From NCBI GenBank assembly GCA_051955535.1, contig JBQCGP010000087.1:1-64000 (forward strand): a DNA stretch of 64,000 nucleotides, written 5' to 3'. Each line of letters opens with the position of its first letter. Positions within the stretch are counted from its first letter, which is position 1. Of the stretch, positions 1 through 8,152 are shown piece after piece. The notes beneath the pieces were generated by a model that saw only the letters and a program-made list of their open reading frames with translations, was not told where the DNA came from and searched no databases. This stretch comes from 13-2-20CM-68-14 sp051955535. Its GTDB lineage: Bacteria > Actinomycetota > Thermoleophilia > Gaiellales > Gaiellaceae. A program made the position numbers and the translations under genes.

Positions 1-20
1 TGGGGCTCCGCGCGGCCCCA
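1..20. terminator. possible terminator stem at window edge
   Basis: The arms TGGGGC and GCCCCA pair around an 8-nt loop at the extreme left edge. It could end a gene lying outside the window. No T-tract follows on the plus strand, so the call is weak. Confidence 0.25.
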
Positions 21-126
21 GCGGCGACGGTTTGGTGGCTTGACTCGGTCAAGAAGCGGCACGCGTCCGTGATGGATAAATCCCTCTGGCGAGTCGCCGT
101 TCACGTCGACAACGACTCCGAAGGAA

Positions 127-152
127 GAAGGGCGGCCGTTCGGCCGCCCTTC
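127..152 (-). terminator. Rho-independent terminator of the secreted-protein gene
   Basis: A perfect 12-bp stem (arm GAAGGGCGGCCG and its complement) with a minimal 2-nt centre lies about 45 bp downstream of the minus-strand stop at 198. The minus-strand sequence after it is T-rich (TTCCTTC). Position and strength fit transcription termination of the gene at 198-629. Confidence 0.7.
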
Positions 153-197
153 ACGTTTCAGCCACTCACCGTGAGCCGCTCGCGCGGCGAACTCCGG

Positions 198-629
198 CTA
201 TGCGTCGACGTGGAAGCTCGTGGAGGCCAGCGTCTGAAAACCATGCTTCGTGTACGTGCCGAGTGACGCCGTGCAGTCAGCGGCTCCGCTGGTCCACCCT
301 CCGGAACTGAGGATGAAGTTCCAGTTCGTGTCGAGGGATCCAGGGAAAACGCCCTTCCAGCTGTCGTATCCGACGCCGCCCCCGCCGCACACCAAGTGGA
401 TATACGGTTGGGTGGCGGGCGTCGAGACATTGAAGGTCACCGTGTCGCCGCGCGAAAGTCCAGGCGTGCCGGTGTCGGTGACGAGGACCGGCTCAGAAAC
501 GGTGGAGCTCCCCGTCGCGCCACTGCCTCCTGGCTTCCCTCCGCCTCTTGCAGCGAGCGCGGCCGGGACGACGACGAGGGCAAGAACAAGAGCGCCAATC
601 TGCGCGGCATGGGCGATGCGGCGTGTCAT
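198..629 (-). CDS. small secreted protein, unknown function
   Basis: A 143-residue protein with a clear Sec signal peptide: basic MTRR start, hydrophobic core at about residues 10-26, Ala-rich cleavage region. It is followed by a Gly/Ser-rich linker and a compact domain of about 90 residues rich in Thr, Ser, Trp and Gly. Two cysteines (about residues 82 and 119) could form a disulfide. The domain looks like a small all-beta extracellular module, but I do not recognise the family. The minus-strand Shine-Dalgarno GAAAGGAAG sits just upstream of the ATG. It is monocistronic, with a strong terminator downstream. Function is unknown; an adhesive or surface role is only a guess. Confidence 0.75.
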   Translation of the reverse strand: MTRRIAHAAQIGALVLALVVVPAALAARGGGKPGGSGATGSSTVSEPVLVTDTGTPGLSRGDTVTFNVSTPATQPYIHLVCGGGGVGYDSWKGVFPGSLDTNWNFILSSGGWTSGAADCTASLGTYTKHGFQTLASTSFHVDA

Positions 630-881
630 AGCTGCGGCTTCCTTTCAGTAGACGGCGGCGGTGCGAGGTCGTGTCGCAAGGCGGCGTATGCGTCGAAAGA
701 CACTTTTCGGTCCTCTGCGGGCGTGATCGGCAGGCCAGTTAGGCCGCCGGATCCCTCAAACGGGGGACGAGGGCGTGCTCCCGAAGCCTGCGTTCGGACC
801 ACGCGAATGCCCCCCGACGTTCGTGCCTGGCTCACGAAGCGGCGGACCTTAGCAGGGCCCCCGGATGTTTCGAGAGGCGCT

Positions 882-1166
882 CTAGTGCGAAATCTGCGCT
901 ATTAGCGCGAACGCAACCACGAGACCGATCACGATCAGCGCAGATCGGGCCGTTTGGGCGAGCCGCAGGGCCGTGTATCCGACCAGCGCCGTTGGCAATC
1001 CCGGTTCGCTCGCCGTTGCAATCGCTGCGGCGACTCGCGGACCCCTCACGAGGAAGGCGTCCGGATCACGGTCGGGCAAGAGCTCGCGGGCGCGCTCGCA
1101 CACCTCAGCCGAGACGAGCACGAGCTCGGAGTGGATTTCCCACGGCTCGACGGCGACCGCGCTCAT
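882..1166 (-). CDS. small tail-anchored membrane protein, unknown
   Basis: A 94-residue protein with a soluble N-terminal region of about 65 residues that is Glu/Ala-rich. A single C-terminal transmembrane helix (about residues 73-91, ALIVIGLVVAFALIAQ) is followed by a two- or three-residue tail, typical of a tail-anchored inner-membrane protein. The ATG at 1166 faces the M16 protease start at 1207, so the two genes are divergent with only about 40 bp between them. I do not recognise the family. Third codon positions are GC-rich as in neighbouring genes, which supports real coding. Confidence 0.6.
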   Translation of the reverse strand: MSAVAVEPWEIHSELVLVSAEVCERARELLPDRDPDAFLVRGPRVAAAIATASEPGLPTALVGYTALRLAQTARSALIVIGLVVAFALIAQISH

Positions 1167-1206
1167 ACCCTCACGCTATCGGCCCTCGCCATCCCTCGCT
1201 TGAGGG

Positions 1207-2520
1207 GTGCGCCAGTACGATCCGCCCGTGCAGAAGTACGTCCTGAGCGAATTGGACTCGGGCGAGCGCGTCATCTCGGAGCGACTCGCACACGTGCGCT
1301 CGGTGGCGATCGGCTTCTGGATCGGGGCCGGATCGCGAGACGAGAAAGCCGATCGCGCCGGTGTCTCGCACTTCATCGAGCACCTTCTCTTCAAGGGGAC
1401 GGCTTCCTACTCCGCGCAGCAGATCGCAGAGATCTTCGACACGCTCGGCGGCGAGCTGAACGCGGCCACCTCGCGTGAACATACCGTCGTCTACGCGCGC
1501 GTCCCGGACGACCAGCTTCAGACGGCGCTCGACGTGATGGGGGAGATGGTCTTCGCGCCGACGTTCGGCGAGCTCGACGCCGAGCGCGAGGTCGTGCTCG
1601 AGGAGATCGCGATGTACGAGGACCAGCCGCAGGAGCTCGTCCACGACTTGATCCAAGAGGCGACGTTCGGCTCGCACCCGCTTGGGCGTCCTGTGATCGG
1701 CACCGCCGATGTGATCTCGTCGCTCGGCCGGCGCGCGATCACTTCGTACCACCGCACCATGTACTTCCCCGGCAACGTCGTCGTTGCGGCGGCCGGCAAC
1801 GTTCAGCACGAAACGCTGCTTCGGTTGATCAACCGCGCGCAGATGAAGGCGCTGCATGCCGCCGAGCCGAAGGGGCCGCGCGTCCGCAGGCCGCTCGTCA
1901 AGGCGCCCGCGCCCGGGCTGCGCTTCCAGCGCAAGGACACCGAGCAGTACCACGTCTGCCTCGCCGCTCCTGGGATCTCGCGCTCGGATCGCCGCCGGTT
2001 CGCCGCTTCCCTGCTCGACGGGATCCTCGGCGGCTCCGCATCGTCGCGCCTGTTTCAGGAGATCCGCGAGAAGCGGGGGATGGCCTACGCCGTCTATAGC
2101 TTTGCGTCGCAGTACACGGACACGGGCCAGATCGGCGTCTACATCGGGACGCGCGAGGAGAACCTGCGCGAGTGCCTCGCGATCACGCGCGAGCAGATCG
2201 GCGACATTGCCGACGGCAACCTGCGTCCCGCCGAGCTCGAGCGGGCGAAGGAGAACATGAAGGGCAGGATCATGCTCTCGATGGAATCGACCTCGAACCG
2301 GATGAGCAGGCTCGGGAAGTCGCTGATCTCGGACACCGAGCTGCTCTCGATCGAGAGGATCATCGCGGAGATCGAGGCGGTTGAGGCGGAAGAGATCGCC
2401 GAGCTCGCGGGCGTGCTCCTGGCGCCGGAGAGGCTCTCCGCGGCGGGGATCGGGCCGAGCGAGAAACGGTTCCTGTCCGCCGTCGAGCGCATCAATCCGG
2501 AGCTGGCGAAGGCGGCGTGA
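1207..2520 (+). CDS. M16 family zinc metallopeptidase (processing-peptidase-like)
   Basis: A 437-residue protein of the length usual for bacterial single-ring M16 peptidases. The inverted zinc motif HxxEH is HFIEH at residues 55-59, and the downstream metal-binding Glu lies in the EREVVLEE segment about 75 residues later. The C-terminal half has the inactive M16 domain, including an R/Y-type segment near EKRGMAYAVYS. It is probably cytosolic, since no signal peptide is seen. GTG at 1207 is the first start; GTG at 1228 is an equally plausible start and aligns better with the family. The 3' end overlaps dapB by 4 bp (GTGA), so the two are probably co-translated. The pairing of an M16 peptidase with dap genes is common in Gram-positive genomes. 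Confidence 0.92.
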   Translation: MRQYDPPVQKYVLSELDSGERVISERLAHVRSVAIGFWIGAGSRDEKADRAGVSHFIEHLLFKGTASYSAQQIAEIFDTLGGELNAATSREHTVVYARVPDDQLQTALDVMGEMVFAPTFGELDAEREVVLEEIAMYEDQPQELVHDLIQEATFGSHPLGRPVIGTADVISSLGRRAITSYHRTMYFPGNVVVAAAGNVQHETLLRLINRAQMKALHAAEPKGPRVRRPLVKAPAPGLRFQRKDTEQYHVCLAAPGISRSDRRRFAASLLDGILGGSASSRLFQEIREKRGMAYAVYSFASQYTDTGQIGVYIGTREENLRECLAITREQIGDIADGNLRPAELERAKENMKGRIMLSMESTSNRMSRLGKSLISDTELLSIERIIAEIEAVEAEEIAELAGVLLAPERLSAAGIGPSEKRFLSAVERINPELAKAA

Positions 2521-3158
2521 AAGTCGCGCTGTTCGGGCACCGGGGGCGGGTTGGCTCGGTGCTCACGCCTGCACTCGAGGCGGCCGGCCACGAGGTGAGG
2601 GGGATCGGGCCTGGGGAGGAGGTGGAGCTCAGCAGCATCGACGCGGCCGTCGACTTCACCCAGCCCGACGCGGCGGGTGCAAACGCACGGTCGGCCCTAG
2701 AGGAGGGCATTCCCATCGTGATCGGGACAAGCGGCGTTCCGGCCGACGAGCTGGAGGCTCTCGAGGCGCTGGCGCTCGAGCGCTCGGTCCAGCTGCTCGT
2801 TGTGCCGAACTTCGCGATCGGCGCCGTCCTGATGATGCGCTTCGCCGAGGCAGCCGCGGAATACCTGCCGCGGACGGAGATCGTCGAGCTCCACAACGAG
2901 GGCAAGAAGGACGCGCCGTCGGGCACCGCGCGCGCGACGGCGGAGCGCCTGCCGGGCGAGCCGGCGATCCACTCCGTCCGCCTGCCCGGCCTCGTCGCGC
3001 ACCAGGAGGTCCTGCTCGCCGACGAAGGGCAGTTGCTGACGATCCGCCACGACACGCTCTCGCGCGAGGCATTCGTCCCGGGAGTCTTGCTCGCGCTCGA
3101 ACGCCTTCGGACCCTGCCACTGGGCCTGACGATCGGGCTCGACACGCTGCTCGCGTGA
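2517..3158 (+). CDS. dapB: 4-hydroxy-tetrahydrodipicolinate reductase (DapB), short form
   Basis: NAD(P)H-dependent reduction of 4-hydroxy-tetrahydrodipicolinate in the DAP/lysine pathway. The 213-residue protein is shorter than the usual 240-270. The nucleotide-binding glycine motif is GHRGRVG (residues 7-13), followed by DFTQP and PNFAIGAVLMMRF. The substrate loop reads ELHNEGKKDAPSGTA. The catalytic first His and the Lys are kept, but the second His of the usual HH pair is Asn. The C-terminal HSVRLPGLVAHQEV and TIRHDTLSR segments are typical. GTG at 2517 overlaps the upstream stop, and the stop overlaps the next GTG, giving a tight M16-dapB-GNAT operon that leads to dapA. Confidence 0.9.
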   Translation: MKVALFGHRGRVGSVLTPALEAAGHEVRGIGPGEEVELSSIDAAVDFTQPDAAGANARSALEEGIPIVIGTSGVPADELEALEALALERSVQLLVVPNFAIGAVLMMRFAEAAAEYLPRTEIVELHNEGKKDAPSGTARATAERLPGEPAIHSVRLPGLVAHQEVLLADEGQLLTIRHDTLSREAFVPGVLLALERLRTLPLGLTIGLDTLLA

Positions 3159-3601
3159 CGATCGACCGCGTCACGGAGGCCGATCTCGACGCGCTGCTGC
3201 CGCTCATGCGCGCCTACTGCGACTTCTACGAGGTCTCGCCCTCGGACGATGAGCTGCTCGGGCTCTCGCGGGCGCTGATCGCGGATCCCGCGCGCGAGGG
3301 CGTCCAGCTGCTTGCGCGCGACGATGAACGCGCGCCGCTCGGCTTCGCGACGCTCTACTGGAGCTGGGCGACGACGAGCGCCGAGCGGATCGGTGTCATG
3401 AACGACCTCTACGTCGCGCCGGAGGGGCGTGGCACGGGGCTTGCGGAGGCGCTGGTCGAAGCGTGCCGGGCCGAGTGCGCCGCCCGTGGCGCCGGCAAGC
3501 TCACGTGGCAGACCGCGCCCGACAACGAGCGCGCGATGAAGGTCTACGACCGCGTCGGCGCGACGCGCGAACAGTGGGTCGACTACTGGCTGCCCGTCTA
3601 A
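3155..3601 (+). CDS. GNAT family N-acetyltransferase
   Basis: A 148-residue GNAT-fold enzyme that probably transfers an acetyl group from acetyl-CoA to an amine. The start is GTG at 3155, overlapping the dapB stop by 4 bp. Motif A reads VMNDLYVAPEGRGTGLAEAL, with the Q/RxxGxG/A pyrophosphate loop as EGRGTG (about residues 90-95). The C-terminal segment NERAMKVYDRVGA is the usual GNAT motif B region. The substrate is not predictable. Its position between dapB and dapA suggests co-transcription, not necessarily a role in lysine synthesis. A palindromic repeat begins 8 bp after the stop. Confidence 0.88.
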   Translation: MTIDRVTEADLDALLPLMRAYCDFYEVSPSDDELLGLSRALIADPAREGVQLLARDDERAPLGFATLYWSWATTSAERIGVMNDLYVAPEGRGTGLAEALVEACRAECAARGAGKLTWQTAPDNERAMKVYDRVGATREQWVDYWLPV

Positions 3602-3608
3602 GGCAGTA

Positions 3609-3678
3609 GGGACTGTCCCCGGGGGGGACTGTCCCAACAACCGCTTAATGGGACAGTCCCCGTGCGGGGACAGTCCCT
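3609..3678. repeat. palindromic GGGACWGTCCC repeat, copy 1
   Basis: A 70-bp element made of two GGGACTGTCCC-type motifs, a central AACAACCGCTTAAT spacer, then two GGGACAGTCCC motifs in inverted orientation. It can fold as one long hairpin or two shorter ones. It lies between the GNAT stop and the dapA start. Three relatives occur in this window at 21650, 41018 and 58252. It looks like a REP/MITE-type dispersed element. No transposase is present here. Confidence 0.85.
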
Positions 3679-3695
3679 GCCTTACACTTTCGGCG

Positions 3696-4577
3696 GTGCT
3701 CGGCGAGGTCATCACCGCCACGGTGACGCCGTTCGACGCGGAGGGTCGCGTCGATCCCGATCGCTACGCCGAGCTCTGCCGCTACCTCGTCGACAACGGC
3801 TCCGACGGCGTCGTCGTCTCCGGAATGACCGGCGAGGCGCCGACGCTCTCCGACGACGAGCGGTTGGAGCTCCTTCGCGTCGCCCTCGACGCGATCGGCG
3901 ACCGCGCGACCGTCATCGCCGGCACGGGCACCTACTCGACCGAGCACTCGATCCACCTGACAGAGCAGGCGCATGCGGCCGGCGCGCACGGGATGCTCGT
4001 CGTGACGCCGTACTACAACAAGCCGCCGCCTCGCGGGATCGTCGCGCACTTCGACGCGGTTGCCGGCGCCACCGACCGGCCGGTGATGGTCTACAACATT
4101 CCTTCGCGGGTCGCGATCAACATCGAGCCCGAGACGATGGCGAAGCTCGCCGAGATCCCGAACGTGACCTCCGTCAAGCAGGCCAACGCAGACATCGACC
4201 AGGCGCGGAGGATCGTCGAGCTCGGCCTCGACCTCTACGCCGGGGACGACAACATCATCCACCCCTTCCTCGAGGTCGGCGGCCGCGGCGGGGTCTGCGT
4301 CCACACGCACGTGGTCGGGCCGCAGGTGAAGGAGATGATCCGGCGCTTCCGGGACGGCGACACTGAGGGCGCGAAGCAGATCGACGAGGAACTGGCGCCG
4401 GCCTACGAACTGCTCGGTGTCGTCACCGGGCCGATCCAGATCAAGGCCGCGCTGAACATGATCGGTCAGGACGTCGGCGGGCTGCGGTTGCCGCTCGTCG
4501 AGGCGAGCGAGGACGAGAAGGCTCAGGTTCGGGGCTGCCTCGAACGCCTCGGCGCTCTCGCGCCGGCAACGGCCTAG
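3696..4577 (+). CDS. dapA: 4-hydroxy-tetrahydrodipicolinate synthase (DapA), Thr44 replaced by Met
   Basis: Condenses pyruvate with aspartate semialdehyde, the committed step to DAP and lysine. With GTG at 3696 the protein is 293 residues, the normal length, and aligns to E. coli DapA without gaps over the first half. Schiff-base Lys161 (SVKQA), Tyr133 (MVYNIPSR), Tyr107 and Arg138 are all in place. The usual GTTGE motif is GMTGE, so the Thr44 of the Tyr133-Thr44-Tyr107 proton relay is Met. The family also contains other pyruvate aldolases, so substrate specificity could differ. The dap neighbourhood nevertheless favours DapA. A longer in-frame start at 3648 would begin inside the repeat and is unlikely. 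Confidence 0.88.
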   Translation: MLGEVITATVTPFDAEGRVDPDRYAELCRYLVDNGSDGVVVSGMTGEAPTLSDDERLELLRVALDAIGDRATVIAGTGTYSTEHSIHLTEQAHAAGAHGMLVVTPYYNKPPPRGIVAHFDAVAGATDRPVMVYNIPSRVAINIEPETMAKLAEIPNVTSVKQANADIDQARRIVELGLDLYAGDDNIIHPFLEVGGRGGVCVHTHVVGPQVKEMIRRFRDGDTEGAKQIDEELAPAYELLGVVTGPIQIKAALNMIGQDVGGLRLPLVEASEDEKAQVRGCLERLGALAPATA

Positions 4578-5350
4578 TTTCTCAGCTTCGCCGCGCGTTT
4601 CTGCGGCTGCGGCTCGGAAACCATCGTCTCCTGCTCGGGCTGGTCGGCGACGAGGCGCGCTGCCGCGCCGCTCGCGAGTTCCTGGAGCTTCTGGGCCATG
4701 GCCTGCGTCTCGTCGAGCAGCCGCCCGCGCTCGTTCCAGACGGCTTCGGTGTCGCTCTGGACTTCGCGCATACGCGCGTCGGCCTTGTCCCTGGCCGCGC
4801 TGATTTCCGCGTCGGCCTTGTCCTTGGCCGCGCGGATTTCCGCATCGCTCTGCTGCTTTCGTTGATCGGCTTCGGCCTCGGCCTTGGCCACGAGCTCCGA
4901 CGCTAGCGCCTTCGCCTCCGCGAGGACCCGGTCCGCTTCCGCCTTCTCACGGTCAGCTTCGTCGCTCGCGTTCACGACCAGCTTCGCGGCCTCCGCTTTG
5001 GCCCGGTCCTTCTCGGCGTCGGCCTCGTCGCGAGCAGCCTCGAGCAACTTCTCGGCCGACTCGCGTGCCTCTTGCAGAACTGCCACCGTCTGCTTTCCGA
5101 CCCGGTCGAGCGCGTGCCGGACCGCGGCCCGCGGCGAGCGGCTGATCTCCAGCTCGCCGATCACGCGGTTGACGCGTTTGATGTACGCATCGACAGCGTC
5201 GCGGTCGTAACCGCGCACCGAGACGGGGAACTGCACGTTGCGGATGTCGGCAGGGACATGGTCCCGAAGGTTCTCGAGCTCGTCGGGCGCCGGCTCCGCA
5301 GCGGGCGCTGCGGCTTCAGGCTGGGCGGGTTGACGTTCGTCTGCGGCCAT
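4574..5350 (-). CDS. DivIVA-domain coiled-coil protein
   Basis: A 258-residue cytoplasmic protein. An acidic, Pro/Ala-rich N-terminus (residues 1-35) leads to a DivIVA-like module (about 40-75) containing FPVSVRGYDRDAVDAYIKRV, the membrane-curvature-sensing type of segment. A long Ala/Glu/Lys coiled coil follows (about 80-225) with repeats such as AKDKADAEISAARDKADA. A basic tail ends KRAAKLRN. Such proteins mark poles or septa in Gram-positive bacteria. This one is probably a scaffold for growth or division, not the canonical Wag31. Its stop codon shares bases with the dapA stop (convergent). Confidence 0.82.
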   Translation of the reverse strand: MAADERQPAQPEAAAPAAEPAPDELENLRDHVPADIRNVQFPVSVRGYDRDAVDAYIKRVNRVIGELEISRSPRAAVRHALDRVGKQTVAVLQEARESAEKLLEAARDEADAEKDRAKAEAAKLVVNASDEADREKAEADRVLAEAKALASELVAKAEAEADQRKQQSDAEIRAAKDKADAEISAARDKADARMREVQSDTEAVWNERGRLLDETQAMAQKLQELASGAAARLVADQPEQETMVSEPQPQKRAAKLRN

Positions 5351-5440
5351 GCGTCACCCCTATTAGAACCCGTGCTCACTCGACAAATCAAGCGAGGTAC
5401 CGCGCGGGGCGATACGCCAATGCAAGGCTAGGCTTGATCC

Positions 5441-6247
5441 ATGAGGGTCTCGACGCTCGCCGGCGAGCTGCACGACTGCCTGAGCGAAGTGTTCGGCGGG
5501 CCGGTGCCTGCGCCACCTGACGACGTCGAGGATCCGGAGCGCTTCTTCCAACAGTGGCTTGCGGAACGGAACCTCGGGCTCGTTCCGATCGAGGATGCGG
5601 GTTCGTTCGATTGGCCCGGTCAATGGATCGCACTTGTCCGAGGTGTCGATCGCCAGCACGCCGTGGTCATGTTCGGGTCACCTTCGGGTCTCTGGCTGGA
5701 CCCCAGCGGCGTGTACCAGGACGACGTTCGGATCGACGCCGGCTTGATGCTGACGCCGCTCGATTTTCACCTGCCGACCAGCGTCCCTTATGGGAGCGTG
5801 GAGGGCGTCGGCACCGTGGTGGGGATCCTTATAGCCTCGCAAGCCGAGGCTCCGCTGAAGAGAGTCGATTCGGTCGCGGCGCTGCCCGGGCGGGGGCTCG
5901 AGGGCGACCGCTACGCAGACGGAAGAGGCACCTTCAGTGCGCCGGGAAGCGGCTACGAGGTCACGCTTGTCGAAGCTGACGTGCTCGACGCCGTCGAGCT
6001 CTCGTGGGAGGACGCTCGCCGGAACATCGTCACGGCCGGCATCTCGCTGAATGCGCTTGTCGGTCACCGGTTCCGCGTCGGATCCGTGACCTGCGTGGGG
6101 CGGAGACTCGCCGAACCCTGCTCGCATCTCGAGAAGCTTGCCCGCCCCGGCCTGCTGCGGCCGCTCGTCCATCGTGGCGGCCTTCGGGCCGACATCCTGA
6201 CCGGCGGCACCATCACGACCGGCGACGACGTCGCACTCGCCGACTGA
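5441..6247 (+). CDS. MOSC-domain protein with N-terminal extra domain
   Basis: A 268-residue protein. Residues about 125-266 form a MOSC domain, with GLEGDRYADGRGTF, RRNIVTAGISLNALVG and the conserved Cys in AEPCSHLE, the putative sulfur-carrying residue of the MOSC fold used with molybdenum cofactor. Residues 1-120 are a separate domain with a Trp-rich core (WPGQWIALVRGVDRQHAVVM, then a DPSG turn). It resembles small domains that precede unrelated enzymes, and I cannot name it. No signal peptide. The substrate is unknown; xenobiotic N-hydroxylate reduction or sulfur transfer are family possibilities. Confidence 0.85.
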   Translation: MRVSTLAGELHDCLSEVFGGPVPAPPDDVEDPERFFQQWLAERNLGLVPIEDAGSFDWPGQWIALVRGVDRQHAVVMFGSPSGLWLDPSGVYQDDVRIDAGLMLTPLDFHLPTSVPYGSVEGVGTVVGILIASQAEAPLKRVDSVAALPGRGLEGDRYADGRGTFSAPGSGYEVTLVEADVLDAVELSWEDARRNIVTAGISLNALVGHRFRVGSVTCVGRRLAEPCSHLEKLARPGLLRPLVHRGGLRADILTGGTITTGDDVALAD

Positions 6248-6257
6248 TCCGACGGCG

Positions 6258-6722
6258 TCAGGCGGCGTGGGCGCGCTCGGCGTAGGCCACGCGCTCGAAC
6301 GGCCACTCGTCGGCAAGCCAGTTCGTCACGACCCGCCACAGCTGCGTATCGAGCTCGGGCCGGCTCGCGCGCACCCACGAGCTCACATGCGCATCGTGCC
6401 GCTCGCCGGCGTCGGGATAGATGTAGACGCAGCCGAGCACGTCATCGGTCGCGGGATCGAGGACGGTGTAGGTGAAGCCCGCCCTGTTCTCGAAGTCGTC
6501 GGCGTGCGCTTGCAGGTCGCGCCGGTTGTCGTCCAGGCTGCGTTCGTCGGGCCAGGAGCTTGTCTCCCAGCCGGGCGTCATATGGATGTGCTCCACGGAT
6601 GACGCCCATGCTTCGTAGTCGGAGTCGTTGTGTTGCGGCCCGAGTGGCTCGAGCCTGAACTGCTCCGTCGCGAGAGCGAGCGGGACGACGAATCCGGACG
6701 GGACAAACGGCTCCTGCGCCAC
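6258..6722 (-). CDS. GNAT-like acetyltransferase
   Basis: A 154-residue protein with the RimJ/RimL-like start (VPLALATEQFRLEPLGPQHNDSDYEAWASS). The beta-strand pair TYTVLDPATDDVLGCVYIYP is the GNAT acetyl-CoA core. The usual RxxGxG/A pyrophosphate loop is poorly conserved: the region after the core reads WVRASRPELDTQLWRVV. A degenerate GNAT enzyme is therefore likely, and activity is uncertain. It is convergent with the MOSC gene, 10 bp apart. Confidence 0.75.
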   Translation of the reverse strand: MAQEPFVPSGFVVPLALATEQFRLEPLGPQHNDSDYEAWASSVEHIHMTPGWETSSWPDERSLDDNRRDLQAHADDFENRAGFTYTVLDPATDDVLGCVYIYPDAGERHDAHVSSWVRASRPELDTQLWRVVTNWLADEWPFERVAYAERAHAA

Positions 6723-6868
6723 ACCGACATCCTCGTCGATTCGGCCTGCCAGGTAGCGAACTTCACCGGGTGCGGCTACTCAACGGCTGCGGCGAACGAT
6801 GATTTGTGCGCCTCTGCTGAGTCTCTCTGAGCGAACCACCACGCCTACACCGCAAACGAAGGAGTTGC

Positions 6869-7567
6869 ATGAGGTTTCTTCTCACTTCCGCTGGCATCAA
6901 GAACCCGAGCATCCACAACGCGCTGGTCGACCTGCTAGGCAAACCGATTGCCGAGTCCAGCGCACTCTGCATCCCCACCGCGTCGTACGCCATGCCCGGC
7001 GGCGGAGCTGGCGGGGCATTGCGGTTTATCAGCGGACGAGAACCTCGCTGCCCCATGTGCGAATTGGGGTGGAAGTCGTTGGGAGTGCTGGAGCTCACCG
7101 CGCTGCCCAGCATCGATGAAGAGCAGTGGGTCCCTACGGTCCAGGAGACTGACGCCCTGCTGGTGAATGGCGGCGACGCCTTGTATCTGGGCCACTGGAT
7201 GCGGCACGCCGGACTGGCTGACCTCTTGCCGTCGCTCGAAGCGGTCTACGTGGGACTGAGCGCTGGGAGCATGGTGATGGCCCCCCGTATCGGGGAGGAG
7301 TTCGTCGAGTCGTACGTCTGGAAGGCGCCCACCGGTGACAACACGCTGGGCATCATCGACTTCTCGATCTTTCCGCACCTCGATCACCAGGACCTGCCGG
7401 AGAACACCATGGCCGACGCAGAACGATGGGCGGCCGGCATGTCGGTGCCGGCATACGCGATTGACGATCAGACCGCCATCCAGGTGACCGACGGGTCCGT
7501 CGAAGTCGTCTCCGAGGGACACTGGAAGCTGTTCACCCCTAGCCCGGAGGCAAGCGAATCGGGCTAG
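6869..7567 (+). CDS. peptidase E-like serine peptidase (family S51)
   Basis: A 232-residue cytosolic peptidase related to alpha-aspartyl dipeptidase PepE and cyanophycinase. The class I glutamine-amidotransferase-like fold is evident from VNGGDALYL (residues 99-107) and the nucleophile elbow GLSAGS, with catalytic Ser131. FSIFPHLDH probably supplies the catalytic His region. The Shine-Dalgarno AAGGAG lies 5 bp before the ATG, so the start is secure. The last 29 bp overlap the convergent cupin gene. The substrate is probably a small peptide, Asp-X type or an isopeptide. Confidence 0.88.
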   Translation: MRFLLTSAGIKNPSIHNALVDLLGKPIAESSALCIPTASYAMPGGGAGGALRFISGREPRCPMCELGWKSLGVLELTALPSIDEEQWVPTVQETDALLVNGGDALYLGHWMRHAGLADLLPSLEAVYVGLSAGSMVMAPRIGEEFVESYVWKAPTGDNTLGIIDFSIFPHLDHQDLPENTMADAERWAAGMSVPAYAIDDQTAIQVTDGSVEVVSEGHWKLFTPSPEASESG

Positions 7568-8120
7568 GAAGAACCTGGCCCCACGGCAGACGGGACCACG
7601 ACGGCGGTCGCTCTCGCCGGAACCGCTCGGCGGTCGCATAGGCCTGTTCCGGATCGGACGTCTCCTTCTCCACGCTTGCGCCGTAGCGCGTCGCGAGCTC
7701 CGACACGGGGTAGCGCACTTCCGGGCTTACGCGTGCGCCGACCATCAGGATCACGCACGGCCCGTCGCCAGCCCCGACGAAGGCGTGCTCCGTCCAGGGG
7801 GGCGAGTGGAAGAAGTCCCACGGCCCGAGGCGTCGCTCCTCGCCCTCGACGAGCAGCCTGCACTCGCCTGCCAGAACAAGGAACGCCTCCTGATTCGACT
7901 CGGCGTGATAGACGCCGCTCTGGCCCGGCTCGAGAACCGTGACGTTGATCCCGAGCTGCGCGAATTCGATCGGCGGATCGCCGTACTCGCTCTCGAACCA
8001 GCACGCCGCTCCCCTGCTGTCCGCGAACCACCACTCGGTATCGCGCACGTTGACGACGAACCAGCCATCCGTGACGGGGACAAGCCCGGAGCCAGAGTCC
8101 TCAAGCCGCGCCTCGGCCAC
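7539..8120 (-). CDS. cupin-domain protein
   Basis: A 193-residue protein with one double-stranded beta-helix cupin domain (about residues 45-135). Cupin motif 1 is GVYHAESNQEAFLVLAGE, and motif 2 is near GPWDFFHSPPWTEHAFVGAG. Two His and a Glu are positioned as metal ligands. The C-terminal helix is rich in Arg and Glu. Enzymatic (isomerase or dioxygenase) and binding roles are both possible. It starts a run of minus-strand accessory genes reaching back to the isochorismatase at 11277. Confidence 0.83.
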   Translation of the reverse strand: MAEARLEDSGSGLVPVTDGWFVVNVRDTEWWFADSRGAACWFESEYGDPPIEFAQLGINVTVLEPGQSGVYHAESNQEAFLVLAGECRLLVEGEERRLGPWDFFHSPPWTEHAFVGAGDGPCVILMVGARVSPEVRYPVSELATRYGASVEKETSDPEQAYATAERFRRERPPSWSRLPWGQVLPSPIRLPPG

Positions 8121-8152
8121 GGATCCCGATTCTCGCAGCCCGAGACGCCCGA

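Noticed and set aside
626..835. 69-codon minus-strand frame upstream of the secreted protein
   Set aside because: Arg/Pro-rich composition, no Shine-Dalgarno and overlap with the leader of the gene at 198-629.
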